Shown: positions 9,045-18,390, numbered from the stretch's first letter. The stretch: 64,000 bases of DNA from Caenibius sp. WL (GCF_019803445.1 NZ_CP081844.1:3174501-3238500); one strand, 5' to 3'. A program made the numbers and translations. The notes: generated by a model not told the origin, from the sequence alone.

Positions 9045-9689
9045 TCAGCCCGCCGCATCGGGCGGCAAGGGTTCGCCATCGGCCTGATCCGCCGCTTCCC
9101 CGGCATCGGCGGCATCGGGCGTTTCCGCAGGGCTGCCGAGCAGGCCTTCCAGCGCTTCCTCCACCGGATCGAGCAGGCCCGCCGCGCGCAATTCGTCGAT
9201 GCCGGGCAGGTCCCGCCGCGAGGCAAGGCCGAAATGGGCAAGGAAATCGGGCGTGGTGGCATAGATCACCGGGCGCCCCGGCACTTCGCGTCGGCCCGCG
9301 ACCCGGACCCAGCCCGCTTCCAGCAGCACATCCAGCGTGCCCTTGGCCGTCTGCACCCCCCGGATCGATTCGATTTCCGCCCGGCTGACCGGTTCGTGAT
9401 AGGCGACGATCGCCAGCACTTCGGTTGCCGCGCGCGACAGGCGGCGGACCTGTTCCCGTTCCCGCCGCAGCAGATGGGCGAGATCGGGCGCGGTCTGGAA
9501 ATGCCAGCGCTTGCCCCTCTCCACCAGATGAATCCCGCGCCCCGCGTAATGGTCGGCCAGTTGGCGCAGCGCATCGCGCACGTCCGCCCCGCCCAGATGG
9601 CCCGAAAGCGCTTCCACGCTCATCGGTTCTTCCGCAGCGAACAGCGTCGCTTCCACTGCGCGCAGGAGATCGTCGGGTTCCTCGCTCAC
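9045..9689 (-). CDS. scpB: ScpB, segregation and condensation protein B
   Basis: ScpB is the winged-helix partner of ScpA in the SMC condensin complex. The 214-aa product begins with the typical LLRAVEATLFAAEEPMSVEA segment, contains the two winged-helix units (ATEVLAIVAYHEPVSRAEIE and the GRPVIYATTPDFLAHF wing), and ends in an acidic Ala/Pro-rich tail. The start is the GTG at 9689, which overlaps the scpA stop (GTGA); the open frame goes further upstream but only over scpA. The overlap implies translational coupling, as expected for two subunits of one complex. Confidence 0.94.
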   Translation of the reverse strand: MSEEPDDLLRAVEATLFAAEEPMSVEALSGHLGGADVRDALRQLADHYAGRGIHLVERGKRWHFQTAPDLAHLLRREREQVRRLSRAATEVLAIVAYHEPVSRAEIESIRGVQTAKGTLDVLLEAGWVRVAGRREVPGRPVIYATTPDFLAHFGLASRRDLPGIDELRAAGLLDPVEEALEGLLGSPAETPDAADAGEAADQADGEPLPPDAAG

Positions 9690-10495
9690 GCCACCACCCG
9701 GCGCAGGCGCAGCGGCCCGAAAGTTTCCTCCTGCGCGATTTCCGCACGGCCCGTGCGGGCCAGTTCCAGCGCGGCGAGAAAGCTTGACGCCAGGGCCGAA
9801 CGGCGCAGCCGCGGATCGGAATGGGCAGGCAGGAAATCCTCCAGCCGCATCCAGTCCAGCGTCATGCCGAGCATCGCGGACACGCGGTTGATCGCGGATT
9901 CCAGCGTCATCACCGGCCGTTCGCGGACCATGTGCACCACCGGCGCGTTGCGGGCCTGAATCTGGCCATAGGCGCTGACCAGATCGAACCATTCGCACTG
10001 CCAGGCGTTCCTACGTTCGATCCGCAGCCCTTCGGGGGCGCCGCGTGGGAAAACATCGCGCCCCAGCCGGTCACGCCCCAGCAGCCGGGCCGCCGCCTCG
10101 CGCATCGCGGCAAGCCGTTGCAGCCGCAATTGCAGGCGCAGCGCCAGTTCTTCGGGGCTGGGGTCTTCCTGTTCTTCCTTGGGCAGCAGCAGCGCCGATT
10201 TGAGATAGGCCAGCCACGCCGCCATCACCAGATAATCGGCCGCCAGTTCGAGCTTCAGCGCATCCGCATGATCGATATAGGCAAGGTACTGATCGACCAG
10301 CGCAAGAATCGAAATCGTCTTGAGATCGACTTTCTGCCGCCGCGCGAGATCGAGCAGCAGATCCAGCGGCCCTTCCCACCCGTCCAGTTCGAGATAGAGC
10401 GCATCCGCGCCATCCCGCGCCGTGGGCGGGCCTGCCCAGTCCCCGTCCGCATCGCCCTGCGCGGGCATGGCGAACAGGAACCCGTCCTCGGTCAT
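9686..10495 (-). CDS. scpA: ScpA, segregation and condensation protein A (kleisin)
   Basis: ScpA is the kleisin that bridges the SMC heads. The 269-aa product has the kleisin N-terminal motif LDGWEGPLDLLLDLARRQKV (about 37-56) and continues with ISILALVDQYLAYI and LAADYLVMAAWLAYLKSALL. The C-terminal winged helix (about 200-269) is present. The start ATG overlaps the nagZ stop by four bases (ATGA) and the gene overlaps scpB in the same way, making nagZ-scpA-scpB a tightly coupled unit. Confidence 0.95.
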   Translation of the reverse strand: MTEDGFLFAMPAQGDADGDWAGPPTARDGADALYLELDGWEGPLDLLLDLARRQKVDLKTISILALVDQYLAYIDHADALKLELAADYLVMAAWLAYLKSALLLPKEEQEDPSPEELALRLQLRLQRLAAMREAAARLLGRDRLGRDVFPRGAPEGLRIERRNAWQCEWFDLVSAYGQIQARNAPVVHMVRERPVMTLESAINRVSAMLGMTLDWMRLEDFLPAHSDPRLRRSALASSFLAALELARTGRAEIAQEETFGPLRLRRVVA

Positions 10496-11511
10496 GCACG
10501 CGCCCCGGCGTGGGCCAGCAGACTGTCCCGCCTGGCGAGCAGCACGGTGCGATCCGCTTCCACGCTTTTGCCCGCCACCGATGCCATGGCCTGCCGGAGC
10601 CGCTGCGCGCCCTTGTCGGTCAGCGCGGGCAGCCGCTCGGCGATACCGACCATGTCATCCATCCGCCCCCAGCAATTGAGCGCAATGTCGCAGCCTGCCG
10701 CCACCGCCCGTTCGGCCCGTTCGGGAATCGTGCCCGAAAGCGCTTCCATATCGAGATCGTCGCTCAGCAGCAGACCGTCGAACCCGATCCGCTTGCGGAT
10801 GATTTCCCCGATCACGAACGGCGATTGGGTAGCGGGGTTTTCGCTGTCCCACGCGCTGTAGATAATGTGCGCCGTCATTGCCACGGGCGCCTGCGCCAAC
10901 GTGCGGAACGGGGCGATGTCCGCCTCCAGTTCGCTCTCGCTTGCGGTCACGGTGGGCAGTTCCTTGTGCGTGTCGCACGCCGACCGGCCATGCCCCGGGA
11001 TATGCTTGACCACGCCGACGACCCCGGCCCGGCCCAACCCGTCGAGCACCGCCCGCCCCAAGGCGGCAACCCGCATCGGCTCGCACCCCAGCGCGCGGTC
11101 GCCGATCACGTCGTGTGCGCCCGGCTGGCGCACGTCGAGCAGCGGCAGACAATCGACCGTGATCCCCGCTTCGGCCAGATCCAGCCCCAGCGCATGGGCA
11201 TTGGCCCGCGCGGCTTCGATCGCGCTGGCGGGCGCCACGTCATACAGCCGGTCGAATGCTTCCCCCGGCGGATAAGCCGCCCACACAGGCGGTTTCATCC
11301 GCGCGACCCGGCCCCCCTCCTGATCGATGCAGATGAACACATCGTCGCGCCCGTGCAGATCGCGCAGGGAATCCGTCAGCGCGCGCAACTGTTCGCGGCT
11401 TTCCACGTTGCGGGCGAAAATGATGTAGCCCGCCGGATCGCTCTCGCGGAAGAAAGCCCGCTCGTCGGCGGTCAGCGCCAGCCCGGACATACCGTAAATC
11501 GCAGGTGTCAT
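10492..11511 (-). CDS. nagZ: NagZ, beta-N-acetylhexosaminidase (GH3)
   Basis: NagZ removes GlcNAc from anhydro-muropeptides in the cytoplasm during cell-wall recycling. The 339-aa product has the GH3 NagZ signature VVKHIPGHGRSACDTH (about 167-182), with the His of the flexible Asp/His dyad, and the nucleophile aspartate in LLLSDDLDM (Asp252). There is no signal peptide, which fits a cytoplasmic enzyme. The ATG at 11511 (MTPAIYGMSGLAL) is chosen since the barrel begins there; a start at 11631 would add a low-quality 40-residue leader. It overlaps scpA by four bases. Confidence 0.95.
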   Translation of the reverse strand: MTPAIYGMSGLALTADERAFFRESDPAGYIIFARNVESREQLRALTDSLRDLHGRDDVFICIDQEGGRVARMKPPVWAAYPPGEAFDRLYDVAPASAIEAARANAHALGLDLAEAGITVDCLPLLDVRQPGAHDVIGDRALGCEPMRVAALGRAVLDGLGRAGVVGVVKHIPGHGRSACDTHKELPTVTASESELEADIAPFRTLAQAPVAMTAHIIYSAWDSENPATQSPFVIGEIIRKRIGFDGLLLSDDLDMEALSGTIPERAERAVAAGCDIALNCWGRMDDMVGIAERLPALTDKGAQRLRQAMASVAGKSVEADRTVLLARRDSLLAHAGARA

Positions 11512-11661
11512 GCGCGGAAAACTCGCAACAAACGGAGCGCGTGGCAAGCATGCGCCATGCGCCATGTGTGGATTACAGCTTTGAGAGCGGCGATCCTTGC
11601 CGAAACAGGAGGCGGAAAGCCATCGCTTCAACCGCTTTCGTCATGCCGAGCCTGTCCCCCT

Positions 11662-11689
11662 CGTCATTCCCGCGAAAGCGGGAATGACG
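11662..11689. repeat. 28-bp perfect palindrome, GTCATTCCCGC type
   Basis: A 12-base arm CGTCATTCCCGC is followed by the tetraloop GAAA and its exact complement. It sits in the 244-base gap between nagZ and the SPOR gene. This palindrome class is dispersed in many proteobacterial genomes as a REP-like element. Just upstream (11640-11660) lies a fragment resembling one arm of the GTCATGCTGAAC repeat. The rest of the gap contains no gene that I can support. Confidence 0.75.
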
Positions 11690-11755
11690 GAGGTTGGTTC
11701 CAAGGCGATAAACGCCTTCTCTATTGCGTTGCGGCCCCTTGCCACGCCCGCCCGG

Positions 11756-12478
11756 TCAGCGCTTGACCTGACAGGCCGTGCCCGCCGCCTTGAGGCGCGC
11801 GCACAGGCTTTCCGCCGCCGCCGCATCGCCCGCCACCGCCTGCAGCCGATAGACATTGCCGATGTCGGCCTTGCCCTGCACGATCCGGTACTTGTACCCA
11901 TGCAAAGCTTCGTTCGCGGTGTAGAGCGTGCTCCACCCCGCCTGCGCGGCTTCCTTGCTGTTGTAAGCGCCGACCTGCACCCCGACACCGCCGGTGGGGC
12001 CGGTGGTTTCGTCCGCTGCGGCCGCCGCCGGTTTGTTTTCGGCGGCCCCTTGCGCGGTGTCGATGCTGGGCTTGGGCGGTTCGGTGGACGCCAGCTTGCC
12101 GTCGGTTGTTTCCCCTTCGCCAACTCTGAAACTGGTATCCCCGGTTCCTGCGAATTCCCGCCCGCCGGGATTGTCGGGCTTGGTCTTGTAGGGCGTTTCG
12201 GGCGCGGCGATCATCCCGCCGTCGGCCACCGTATCGGGGTCCGCCCCCCGGTTGGACAGCCACCAGATCAGACCGATGATTACCAGCAGAGCGATCAGCG
12301 CGACAAACACCATGCCCAGGAAGCGGCCGGAAGCGGTGCTCTGCCCGTCATCCTCGTCGTCACCCGATTCGAGCCAGGGCAGCCGTTCATCCTCATCATC
12401 GAGGGAAAGCTGCAAGCCTCTGTCCCTTGCGAAATCCGCCCCGTCGCCGTTGCGGCCGAATTCGCTTGCCCCGCTCAT
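11756..12478 (-). CDS. SPOR-domain membrane protein
   Basis: The 240-aa product has an acidic cytoplasmic N-terminus, one transmembrane helix (FLGMVFVALIALLVIIGLIW, about 53-72), a low-complexity periplasmic linker, and a C-terminal SPOR domain (about 160-240, starting VGVQVGAYNSKEAAQAGW). SPOR domains bind denuded glycan strands of septal peptidoglycan, so this is probably a division-site protein, similar in layout to FtsN and DedD. It starts two bases after the argS stop and belongs to the same transcript. The proximity to nagZ fits a cell-wall role. No specific orthologue name is justified. Confidence 0.9.
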   Translation of the reverse strand: MSGASEFGRNGDGADFARDRGLQLSLDDEDERLPWLESGDDEDDGQSTASGRFLGMVFVALIALLVIIGLIWWLSNRGADPDTVADGGMIAAPETPYKTKPDNPGGREFAGTGDTSFRVGEGETTDGKLASTEPPKPSIDTAQGAAENKPAAAAADETTGPTGGVGVQVGAYNSKEAAQAGWSTLYTANEALHGYKYRIVQGKADIGNVYRLQAVAGDAAAAESLCARLKAAGTACQVKR

Positions 12479-12480
12479 TC

Positions 12481-14226
12481 CTACAACTCCTCCACGGCCT
12501 CCACACCCAGCAAGGCCAGGCCATTTTTCAACACTTGCCCGATCTGGATAGCAAGGAAAAGTCTCGCACTGGTCAGTTCTGGGGCATCTGCGATGATGAA
12601 GCGCTTGTCTGGCCGGTCGTTCCCGACATTCCAGTAGGCATGGAACGCCGCCGCCAGATCGCCCAGGAAGAACGCGATCCGATGCGGTTCGCGCGCCGCC
12701 GCCGCCGCTTCCACAGTGCGCGGGAATTGCGCCGCCTGCTTCACCAGCTCCAGTTCTTCCGCGCCCAGTTGCCCGATATGGTCCGCCGCCGGGGCCAGGT
12801 TCTGGTCCGCCGCCTTGCGCAGCGTCGAAGCGATCCGCGCATGGGCATACTGGACGTAGAACACCGGATTATCCTTGCTCGCTTCCACCACTTTGGCGAA
12901 ATCGAAATCCATCTGCGCTTCGGGCTTGCGGGTCAGCATGGTGAAGCGCACCACGTCCTTGCCCACTTCGCGCACGACATCGGCCAGCGTGACGAACGTC
13001 CCCGCCCGCTTCGACATTTTCACCGGTTCGCCATCGCGCAGGAGCTGGACCATCTGCACCAGCTTGACTTCGAACGGGATCGTGCGCCCCGCCCCTTCGG
13101 TCAGCGCGGCGACGGCGGCCTTGATCCGCTTGACCGTGCCGGCATGGTCAGCGCCCCAGATATCGACCAGCGCATCGGCCTTTTCCGCCTTCTGGAAGTG
13201 ATAGGCGAGATCGGCGCCGAAATAGGTCCAGTTGCCATCGCTTTTCCGGATCGGGCGGTCCTGATCGTCCCCGAACTTGGTCGAGCGGAACAGCGGCAGT
13301 TCCACCGGTTCCCAGTCTTCCGGAGTCTTGCCCTTGGGCGCTTCGAGAATGCCGTCATAGACGAGATCGTGCGCCCGCAGCCAGGCTTCCGCCTCCGCCG
13401 GTTTGCCCGCCGCCTGCAATTCCGCCTCGGACGAAAAGACATCGTGATGAATGCCCAGCAGCGCCAGATCGGCCCGGATCATATCCATCATCGCGGCGAC
13501 GGCGCGGGTGCGGAACAGGTCCAGCCATTCGGATTCGGGCGCGGCGGCGTATCTGTCACCGAATTCGGCGGCCAGCGCCTGCCCCACGGGCACGAGGTAA
13601 TCGCCGGGGTAGAGCCCTTCGGGAATCGCGCCCACGGCTTCGCCCAGCGCTTCGCGATAGCGGATGTGGACCGAACGGGCGAGGACCTGCACCTGCGCGC
13701 CCGCATCGTTGATGTAGTATTCGCGCACGACCTTGTGCCCGGCATATTCGAGCAGCGCAGCCAGCGCATCGCCCACCACCGCGCCCCGGCAGTGGCCCAT
13801 GTGCATCGGCCCGGTGGGGTTGGCCGAAACGTATTCGACGTTGACCGTGCCGCCCTTACCCATCGCGGAGCGGCCGTAATCGCCGCCCAGCGCCGCAATG
13901 GCCGCAAGTTCATCGCGCCATGCGCCATCGGCCAGCCGCAGGTTGATGAACCCCGGCCCGGCGATTTCCGCGCCGCTCACGCTCGGCAGGGCTGAAAGCT
14001 TCGCCACCAGCAGTTCCGCCAGCGCGCGGGGATTGGTCTTGGCGGGCTTGGCCAGCACCATCGCCGCATTGGTGGCAAGGTCGCCGTGGCTGGGATCGCG
14101 CGGCGGCTCGACCGTGACATTGCCTCGCGGCAGGCCCGCAGGCAGCGCGCCTTCCTGTTCCAGAGCGTCCAGCGCAGCGGCGATATGGGCCGCGAAGGCG
14201 GCGTAAAGCGTTGTGATATCCGACAT
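12481..14226 (-). CDS. argS: Arginyl-tRNA synthetase
   Basis: ArgS charges tRNA-Arg. The 581-aa class I synthetase carries the HIGH-type motif ANPTGPMHMGHCRGA (His141 to His145 region), the KMSK loop EPVKMSKRAGTF, and the C-terminal DALR anticodon-binding domain (AQFPRTVEAAAAAREPHRIA). The ATG at 14226 (MSDITTLYAAF) is chosen because the ArgS N-terminal tRNA-binding domain begins there; the frame open up to 14331 runs into a palindromic repeat. It heads the argS-SPOR pair and probably the longer series down to tatC. Confidence 0.97.
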   Translation of the reverse strand: MSDITTLYAAFAAHIAAALDALEQEGALPAGLPRGNVTVEPPRDPSHGDLATNAAMVLAKPAKTNPRALAELLVAKLSALPSVSGAEIAGPGFINLRLADGAWRDELAAIAALGGDYGRSAMGKGGTVNVEYVSANPTGPMHMGHCRGAVVGDALAALLEYAGHKVVREYYINDAGAQVQVLARSVHIRYREALGEAVGAIPEGLYPGDYLVPVGQALAAEFGDRYAAAPESEWLDLFRTRAVAAMMDMIRADLALLGIHHDVFSSEAELQAAGKPAEAEAWLRAHDLVYDGILEAPKGKTPEDWEPVELPLFRSTKFGDDQDRPIRKSDGNWTYFGADLAYHFQKAEKADALVDIWGADHAGTVKRIKAAVAALTEGAGRTIPFEVKLVQMVQLLRDGEPVKMSKRAGTFVTLADVVREVGKDVVRFTMLTRKPEAQMDFDFAKVVEASKDNPVFYVQYAHARIASTLRKAADQNLAPAADHIGQLGAEELELVKQAAQFPRTVEAAAAAREPHRIAFFLGDLAAAFHAYWNVGNDRPDKRFIIADAPELTSARLFLAIQIGQVLKNGLALLGVEAVEEL

Positions 14227-14303
14227 GACCGGCGCGGTTAGCCGGTTTAGGCAGGAATTGAAATCCTCGCTGATCCGAGGGACGATCCAGCGGTTCGTCA
14301 ATC

Positions 14304-14392
14304 GCCATGCCGAACTTGGTTCAGCATCCATTTCTCCCCACTAACCGCCGCGCGTGAGGCACGATGGACCCTGAAATAAATTCAGGGTGACG
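14304..14392. repeat. Inverted-repeat pair, CTGAAC/GTTCAG type (degenerate copy)
   Basis: The left arm (CATGCCGAACTTGGTTCAG, about 14306-14324) and the right arm (CCTGAAATAAATTCAGGGTG, about 14370-14389) are diverged inverted copies flanking a 45-base spacer. It is the same family as the better preserved element at 17731-17805. It lies upstream of argS and downstream of the lipoprotein gene. Such paired palindromes behave as REPIN-type elements in other bacteria. Confidence 0.6.
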
Positions 14393-14417
14393 AGGGAGGG
14401 AATAGCAGCGGCCCGCC

Positions 14418-15068
14418 TTACCGCGTGACGTTATAAGCCAGCTGATCGCGGGTCAGTTGGAAGCCCACCAGCATTTCGAAGCTGGCGCGGGTCAGCGCCG
14501 CTTTCACTTCCGGATCGGTCAGCGGATCGACCGCCGCATCCGCTTCGCCCGATTTGCGCCGCTTGGTGATTCGGTCGCGAATCTCTTTCGACAGCGTGGC
14601 TTCGGCGCGGTTGATATAGGCGCCCGCCTGCGCGCTGGCCTGCGCGCGTTCCTGCCCGGCGGCGAAATTGAGCGTGACCGTGCCGATTCGCTTGGATTCG
14701 ATCGCCTTGTCGCCGCGCACCACGGTGGAGAAGTAGGGCAGCGTCACCGTGGCCGGGGCCTGCGTGTTGTAGCGGCGGGCGACCACATCGAACGTCGCCA
14801 CCGAATAGACTTCGGCACCGGTATCGTTGCAGGCGACTTTCACATTGGTGATCGCCGCCGTCAGCGCCATTGCGCTGGCCGTGCGCTGTTCGCCATTGAA
14901 CAGAGTGACATCGCCCGTGTAGTCAGGCACGCCGACGGCGGGGCAGACGGTGCGCAGCGCGGTGATCCCGATCCCTTCTTCCACGACGATGTCCCCCTTC
15001 GATTTGCAACCGGCCAGAGCGGCGGTGGCGCAAACTGCGAAAGCAAGCAGGCGAAAGCGAGCGGTCAT
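14418..15068 (-). CDS. Putative lipoprotein of unknown function
   Basis: The 216-aa product begins with a type II signal peptide ending in the lipobox LAGC (Cys20), so it should be a lipid-anchored periplasmic or outer-membrane protein. The mature part has an alternating beta-type pattern ([41 protein letters not shown]) and a C-terminal helix-rich region. It contains few cysteines. No family was recognised. It is a single gene divergent from ispH; the 127-base gap between them holds both promoters. Homologues in sphingomonads are likely but cannot be shown from here. Confidence 0.8.
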   Translation of the reverse strand: MTARFRLLAFAVCATAALAGCKSKGDIVVEEGIGITALRTVCPAVGVPDYTGDVTLFNGEQRTASAMALTAAITNVKVACNDTGAEVYSVATFDVVARRYNTQAPATVTLPYFSTVVRGDKAIESKRIGTVTLNFAAGQERAQASAQAGAYINRAEATLSKEIRDRITKRRKSGEADAAVDPLTDPEVKAALTRASFEMLVGFQLTRDQLAYNVTR

Positions 15069-15195
15069 TGTCGTTCCTCGTCAATGGATCGGCAGCAGCC
15101 CTACGGCCTGTGCCGCGAAAGCGCAACGGGTCTGGGGCAAATCGCACCGAAGCGAGCGCTTGCTGCGACGGCGCGCAATCCCTAGAGGCACAGGG

Positions 15196-16170
15196 ATGAA
15201 CGCATCCTTGCCCCACAACAGCGCCACTGCCGCACGGCCGCCGCTGACGGTGCTGGTGGCCGCGCCGCGCGGCTTCTGCGCCGGTGTCGACCGCGCGATC
15301 GAAATCGTCGAACGCGCGCTCGAACGCTATGGCGCGCCGGTCTATGTCCGGCATGAAATCGTCCACAACCGCTTCGTTGTCGACGGGTTGAAAGCCAAGG
15401 GCGCCGTTTTCGTGGAAGAACTGGACAAAGTGCCCGATGGCGTGCCGGTGGTGTTCAGCGCCCACGGCGTGCCCAAGGCGATTCCCGCCACGGCGGAAGA
15501 ACGCGGGCTCGAATATCTCGATGCCACCTGCCCGCTGGTCAGCAAAGTCCACCGCCAGGCCGAACGCCAGGTCGAAGCCGGGCGGCATATCGTGTTCATC
15601 GGCCACAAGGGCCACCCCGAAGTGATCGGCACGCTGGGCCAGGTGCCCGATGGGGCGATGACGCTGGTCGAATCGCTCGAAGATGTGGCCGCGCTGACTT
15701 TCGCCGCCGATGCGCCGCTGGCTTTCCTCACGCAGACGACTCTTTCGGTGGACGACACGGCGGCCATCGTTGCCGCGCTGCGCGAACGCTATCCCGCGAT
15801 CGTCGGGCCCAAGGCGGAAGATATCTGCTACGCCACGTCCAACCGGCAGGCGGCGGTCAAGGCCATCGCCCCGCAGTGCGATCTGATGCTGGTGATCGGG
15901 GCGCCCAATTCCTCCAATTCGCTGCGGCTGGTCGAAGTGGCGGAACGCTGCGGCACCGCCGCCCACCTGATCGGCCGGGCAAGCGACATTGCCGCCGACT
16001 GGCTCGACGGGGTCGGCACGGTCGGCGTCACCGCCGGCGCATCCGCCCCGGAAGTGCTGGTGCGCGAAGTGATCGAACGGCTGGGCGAATGGCGCACGGT
16101 GGAGGAACACACGCACGTTTCGGCCGAAGAACGCATGATTTTCAAACTGCCCCGGCAGCTTACGGAATAA
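15196..16170 (+). CDS. ispH: IspH, 4-hydroxy-3-methylbut-2-enyl diphosphate reductase
   Basis: IspH is the iron-sulfur enzyme that ends the MEP isoprenoid pathway, giving IPP and DMAPP. The 324-aa product has all three cluster cysteines in their motifs: [24 protein letters not shown], and the later [12 protein letters not shown]. The catalytic SSNSLRLVE segment is present ([12 protein letters not shown]). The start at 15196 is chosen by length and by the usual short leader before the first motif. It leads the ispH-thrB-rnhA unit; thrB starts ten bases after its stop. Confidence 0.96.
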   Translation: MNASLPHNSATAARPPLTVLVAAPRGFCAGVDRAIEIVERALERYGAPVYVRHEIVHNRFVVDGLKAKGAVFVEELDKVPDGVPVVFSAHGVPKAIPATAEERGLEYLDATCPLVSKVHRQAERQVEAGRHIVFIGHKGHPEVIGTLGQVPDGAMTLVESLEDVAALTFAADAPLAFLTQTTLSVDDTAAIVAALRERYPAIVGPKAEDICYATSNRQAAVKAIAPQCDLMLVIGAPNSSNSLRLVEVAERCGTAAHLIGRASDIAADWLDGVGTVGVTAGASAPEVLVREVIERLGEWRTVEEHTHVSAEERMIFKLPRQLTE

Positions 16171-16180
16171 GGCCCGATCC

Positions 16181-17197
16181 ATGGCCGTTTACACGCATCT
16201 CAGCGCAGAAGACCTCGCCGCTCTGATCCGGGAATACGATGTCGGCGAACTGGTTTCCGCCAAAGGCATCGCCGAAGGCGTTTCCAATTCCAACTGGCTG
16301 ATCGAAACCACCGGCAAGGACGGCGGCGGATCGCGCTTCATCCTGACGATGTACGAACGCCGCATCGATCTCAAGGAACTGCCGTTCTTCCTCGGCCTGC
16401 TCGATCATCTCGCGGCCAGGGGCTGCCCCGTCCCGCGCACCATCCATGACCGGCGGAACCAAGCCTATCGCATGCTGGGCGAAAAGGCGGTGGCGCTGAT
16501 CGAATTTCTCCCCGGCGTCTCGGTCGATCACCCGGAAGCGGAACAGGCCCGGTCCGTGGGCGCGGCGCTGGCAGGGGTTCACCTCGCTTCCGCCGATTTC
16601 GCCGCCACCCGCGCCAACGGGCTCAGCCTGCCGAGCTGGCAGGACCTGGCCGACGATTGCGGCGAAGCGGGGCTCGCCTCCATCGATTCCGCGCTCCCCC
16701 GGATCGTGCGCGACGAACTGGCCCATTTGCAGGCGAACTGGCCAGACGCGCTGCCGCAGGCGGTGATCCATGCCGATCTGTTTCCCGATAACGTCCTGAT
16801 GCTGGGCAGCGAAGTGGGCGGGCTGATCGATTTCTATTTCGCCTGCAACGATATCGCCGCTTACGATCTGGCGGTGACGCACGCGGCCTGGTCGTTCGAG
16901 GCGGACGGCACGTTCCGCCCCGCCATCGCCGCCGCGCTGGTCGAAGGCTACAACGCGGTGCGCCCGCTTTCCGCCGCGGAAAACGCCGCTCTGCCGCTGC
17001 TGGCGCGCGGGGCCTGCATGCGGTTCATGATGACGCGCGCTTACGACTGGCTGCACACGCCCGCCGATGCCCTGGTCACCCGCAAGGACCCGATGGATTT
17101 TGCCCGGCGGCTGCGGTTCTATGCCGAACAGGACGGGGCCGAACAGGGCGGGCAGGCTTTCCCGTTGCCCGCCGAAAAGAGTGACCAGACGGCATGA
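16181..17197 (+). CDS. thrB: Homoserine kinase, choline-kinase-like type
   Basis: It phosphorylates homoserine on the way to threonine. The 338-aa product belongs to the aminoglycoside-phosphotransferase-like ThrB family of alphaproteobacteria and pseudomonads, not the GHMP-type E. coli ThrB. Motifs are [11 protein letters not shown] (about 30-40), the catalytic loop [13 protein letters not shown] (about 196-208) and the metal-binding [11 protein letters not shown] (about 214-224). Its position between ispH and rnhA is the common sphingomonad arrangement. Its stop overlaps the rnhA start by four bases (ATGA). Confidence 0.94.
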   Translation: MAVYTHLSAEDLAALIREYDVGELVSAKGIAEGVSNSNWLIETTGKDGGGSRFILTMYERRIDLKELPFFLGLLDHLAARGCPVPRTIHDRRNQAYRMLGEKAVALIEFLPGVSVDHPEAEQARSVGAALAGVHLASADFAATRANGLSLPSWQDLADDCGEAGLASIDSALPRIVRDELAHLQANWPDALPQAVIHADLFPDNVLMLGSEVGGLIDFYFACNDIAAYDLAVTHAAWSFEADGTFRPAIAAALVEGYNAVRPLSAAENAALPLLARGACMRFMMTRAYDWLHTPADALVTRKDPMDFARRLRFYAEQDGAEQGGQAFPLPAEKSDQTA

Positions 17198-17640
17198 AAC
17201 ACGTTGAAATCTTTACCGATGGGGCGTGCAAGGGCAATCCCGGCCCGGGCGGCTGGGGCGCGCTGCTGCGGATGGGGCGGCATGAAAAGGAACTGTCGGG
17301 CTCCGATCCGCACACCACCAACAACCGGATGGAACTGACCGCCGCGATCCGCGCTCTCGGCGCGTTGATCGAACCGTGTCAGGTCACGCTCTACACCGAC
17401 AGCAAATACGTGATGGATGGCATCACCCGCTGGGTCCATGGCTGGAAACGCAACGGCTGGGTCACCGCCAGCAAGAAGCCGGTCCAGAACGCCGAACTGT
17501 GGCACGACCTGATCGAAGTGGCCGGCAAGCACGAGATCGAATGGGTCTGGGTCAAGGGCCACGATGGCCACCCTGAAAACGAGCGGGTGGACCAGCTGGC
17601 CAGCAATGCCGCGCTCGCCGCCGGGAAGAAGGCGGGTTGA
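17194..17640 (+). CDS. rnhA: Ribonuclease HI
   Basis: RNase HI cuts RNA in RNA-DNA hybrids, for instance primers and R-loops. The 148-aa product has the DEDD catalytic set: Asp in [15 protein letters not shown], Glu in [11 protein letters not shown], Asp in [11 protein letters not shown], and Asp in ENERVDQLA. It also has the tryptophan-rich basic handle ([20 protein letters not shown]) found in E. coli RNase HI. Overlap with thrB (ATGA) suggests coupling. After it, transcription runs into the palindromic repeat at 17731. Confidence 0.97.
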   Translation: MKHVEIFTDGACKGNPGPGGWGALLRMGRHEKELSGSDPHTTNNRMELTAAIRALGALIEPCQVTLYTDSKYVMDGITRWVHGWKRNGWVTASKKPVQNAELWHDLIEVAGKHEIEWVWVKGHDGHPENERVDQLASNAALAAGKKAG

Positions 17641-17730
17641 ACGGCGGGCTGCCGCCTCTGACATGAAAAGCGGTCTATAGCGCTTGCGAATGCAGCAGCG
17701 CCAAAAGACCCTGCCTCATGATCCCACTTT

Positions 17731-17805
17731 CGTCATGCTGAACTTGTTTCAGCATCCATCCTTCGCCGCGCACGGTTTGGCCCCTGAAACAAGTTCAGGG
17801 TGACG
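17731..17805. repeat. Inverted-repeat pair, GTCATGCTGAAC type (REPIN-like)
   Basis: Arm one reads CGTCATGCTGAACTTGTTTC; arm two is its inverted copy with two changes, ending at 17805. A spacer of about 30 bases separates them. Each arm also contains its own short hairpin, CTGAA with TTCAG. This is a well-preserved member of the family seen in diverged form at 14304-14392. It lies downstream of rnhA and could also stop or stabilise that transcript. Confidence 0.8.
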
Positions 17806-17858
17806 ATTGTGTAGCAAGATGCAGCCACTCTCTCCGCCCGCGCGGATGGCCATCCCGC

Positions 17859-17882
17859 CAAAAAAGGGGGCCGCAGCCCCCT
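17859..17882 (-). terminator. Rho-independent terminator after the DUF1508 gene
   Basis: Read on the minus strand, the stem GGGGGC / GCCCCC with loop TGCG is followed by six T residues. It starts 18 bases after the stop of the gene ending at 17900. GC-rich stem plus T-run is the classical form. Confidence 0.85.
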
Positions 17883-17899
17883 GTCCCCGCTTTGGCGGC

Positions 17900-18079
17900 T
17901 CAGCTTTCGGCTTCGACCGTTTCGGCGCCCGGGCCGTTCTTCTTGATCGATTCGATCGCGTTCTTGGCGCTGGCCTTGGAAGAATACCCTTCCGTCCAGA
18001 AGATCGTTTCCGCGTTGTAGCAGAAATACGCGACGTATTCGCCCTTCTTGTTCTTCCGGATTTCGAAACGATGAGCCAT
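17900..18079 (-). CDS. DUF1508 (YegP-type) small protein
   Basis: This 59-aa protein is a single DUF1508 unit: MAHRFEIRKNKKGEYVAYFC, then NAETIFWTEGYSSKASAKNA and a short acidic tail. In YegP two such units are in tandem; single-unit forms are common in alphaproteobacteria. The unit is a small alpha-beta fold whose biochemical function is not established; some family members have been linked to stress. The start at 18079 is the ATG that opens the domain. It is a monocistronic gene with its own terminator. Confidence 0.88.
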   Translation of the reverse strand: MAHRFEIRKNKKGEYVAYFCYNAETIFWTEGYSSKASAKNAIESIKKNGPGAETVEAES

Positions 18080-18390
18080 GGCGATTCTCCACAGGTTGGT
18101 TTCGCCAAGTAAACTAGCGCCTCTCTTCGCGCTGGCCAGCGTAATCTTTCGCCAACTGCGCTGAGGCGATGCGCGCCGCCAAACCGTTTTCCTACATGGC
18201 CCCGGCCTGCCATGGTGAACGGATGCGCCCATCCCCGTTCATCAAGCCATCCCCTGCCGCGAAGGCATTGCCGATCGCTCTTGCCGGGCGCCTGCGCGAA
18301 AAGTCACACAAGATTGCCACAAGCCGCTGGTTCACAAGGAAAAACTGGAGTTTTTCAACGCTGTTCCGCGTCAACCTGCAACCCGCGTTT
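18080..18390. other. Intergenic region without a supportable gene
   Basis: Between the DUF1508 start and the end of the flavoprotein gene lie 311 bases with only short, unconvincing open frames. The region must contain the DUF1508 promoter. It also has three copies of CACAAG (18307, 18318, 18333) and an 8-base inverted repeat GAAAAACT/AGTTTTTC with a 2-base centre (18339-18356). On the minus strand that repeat could be a weak terminator for the flavoprotein gene. Confidence 0.5.

Noticed and set aside
18192-18374. A 60-codon minus-strand frame after the flavoprotein gene
   Set aside because: No ribosome-binding site, no family pattern, and amino-acid composition unlike the neighbours.
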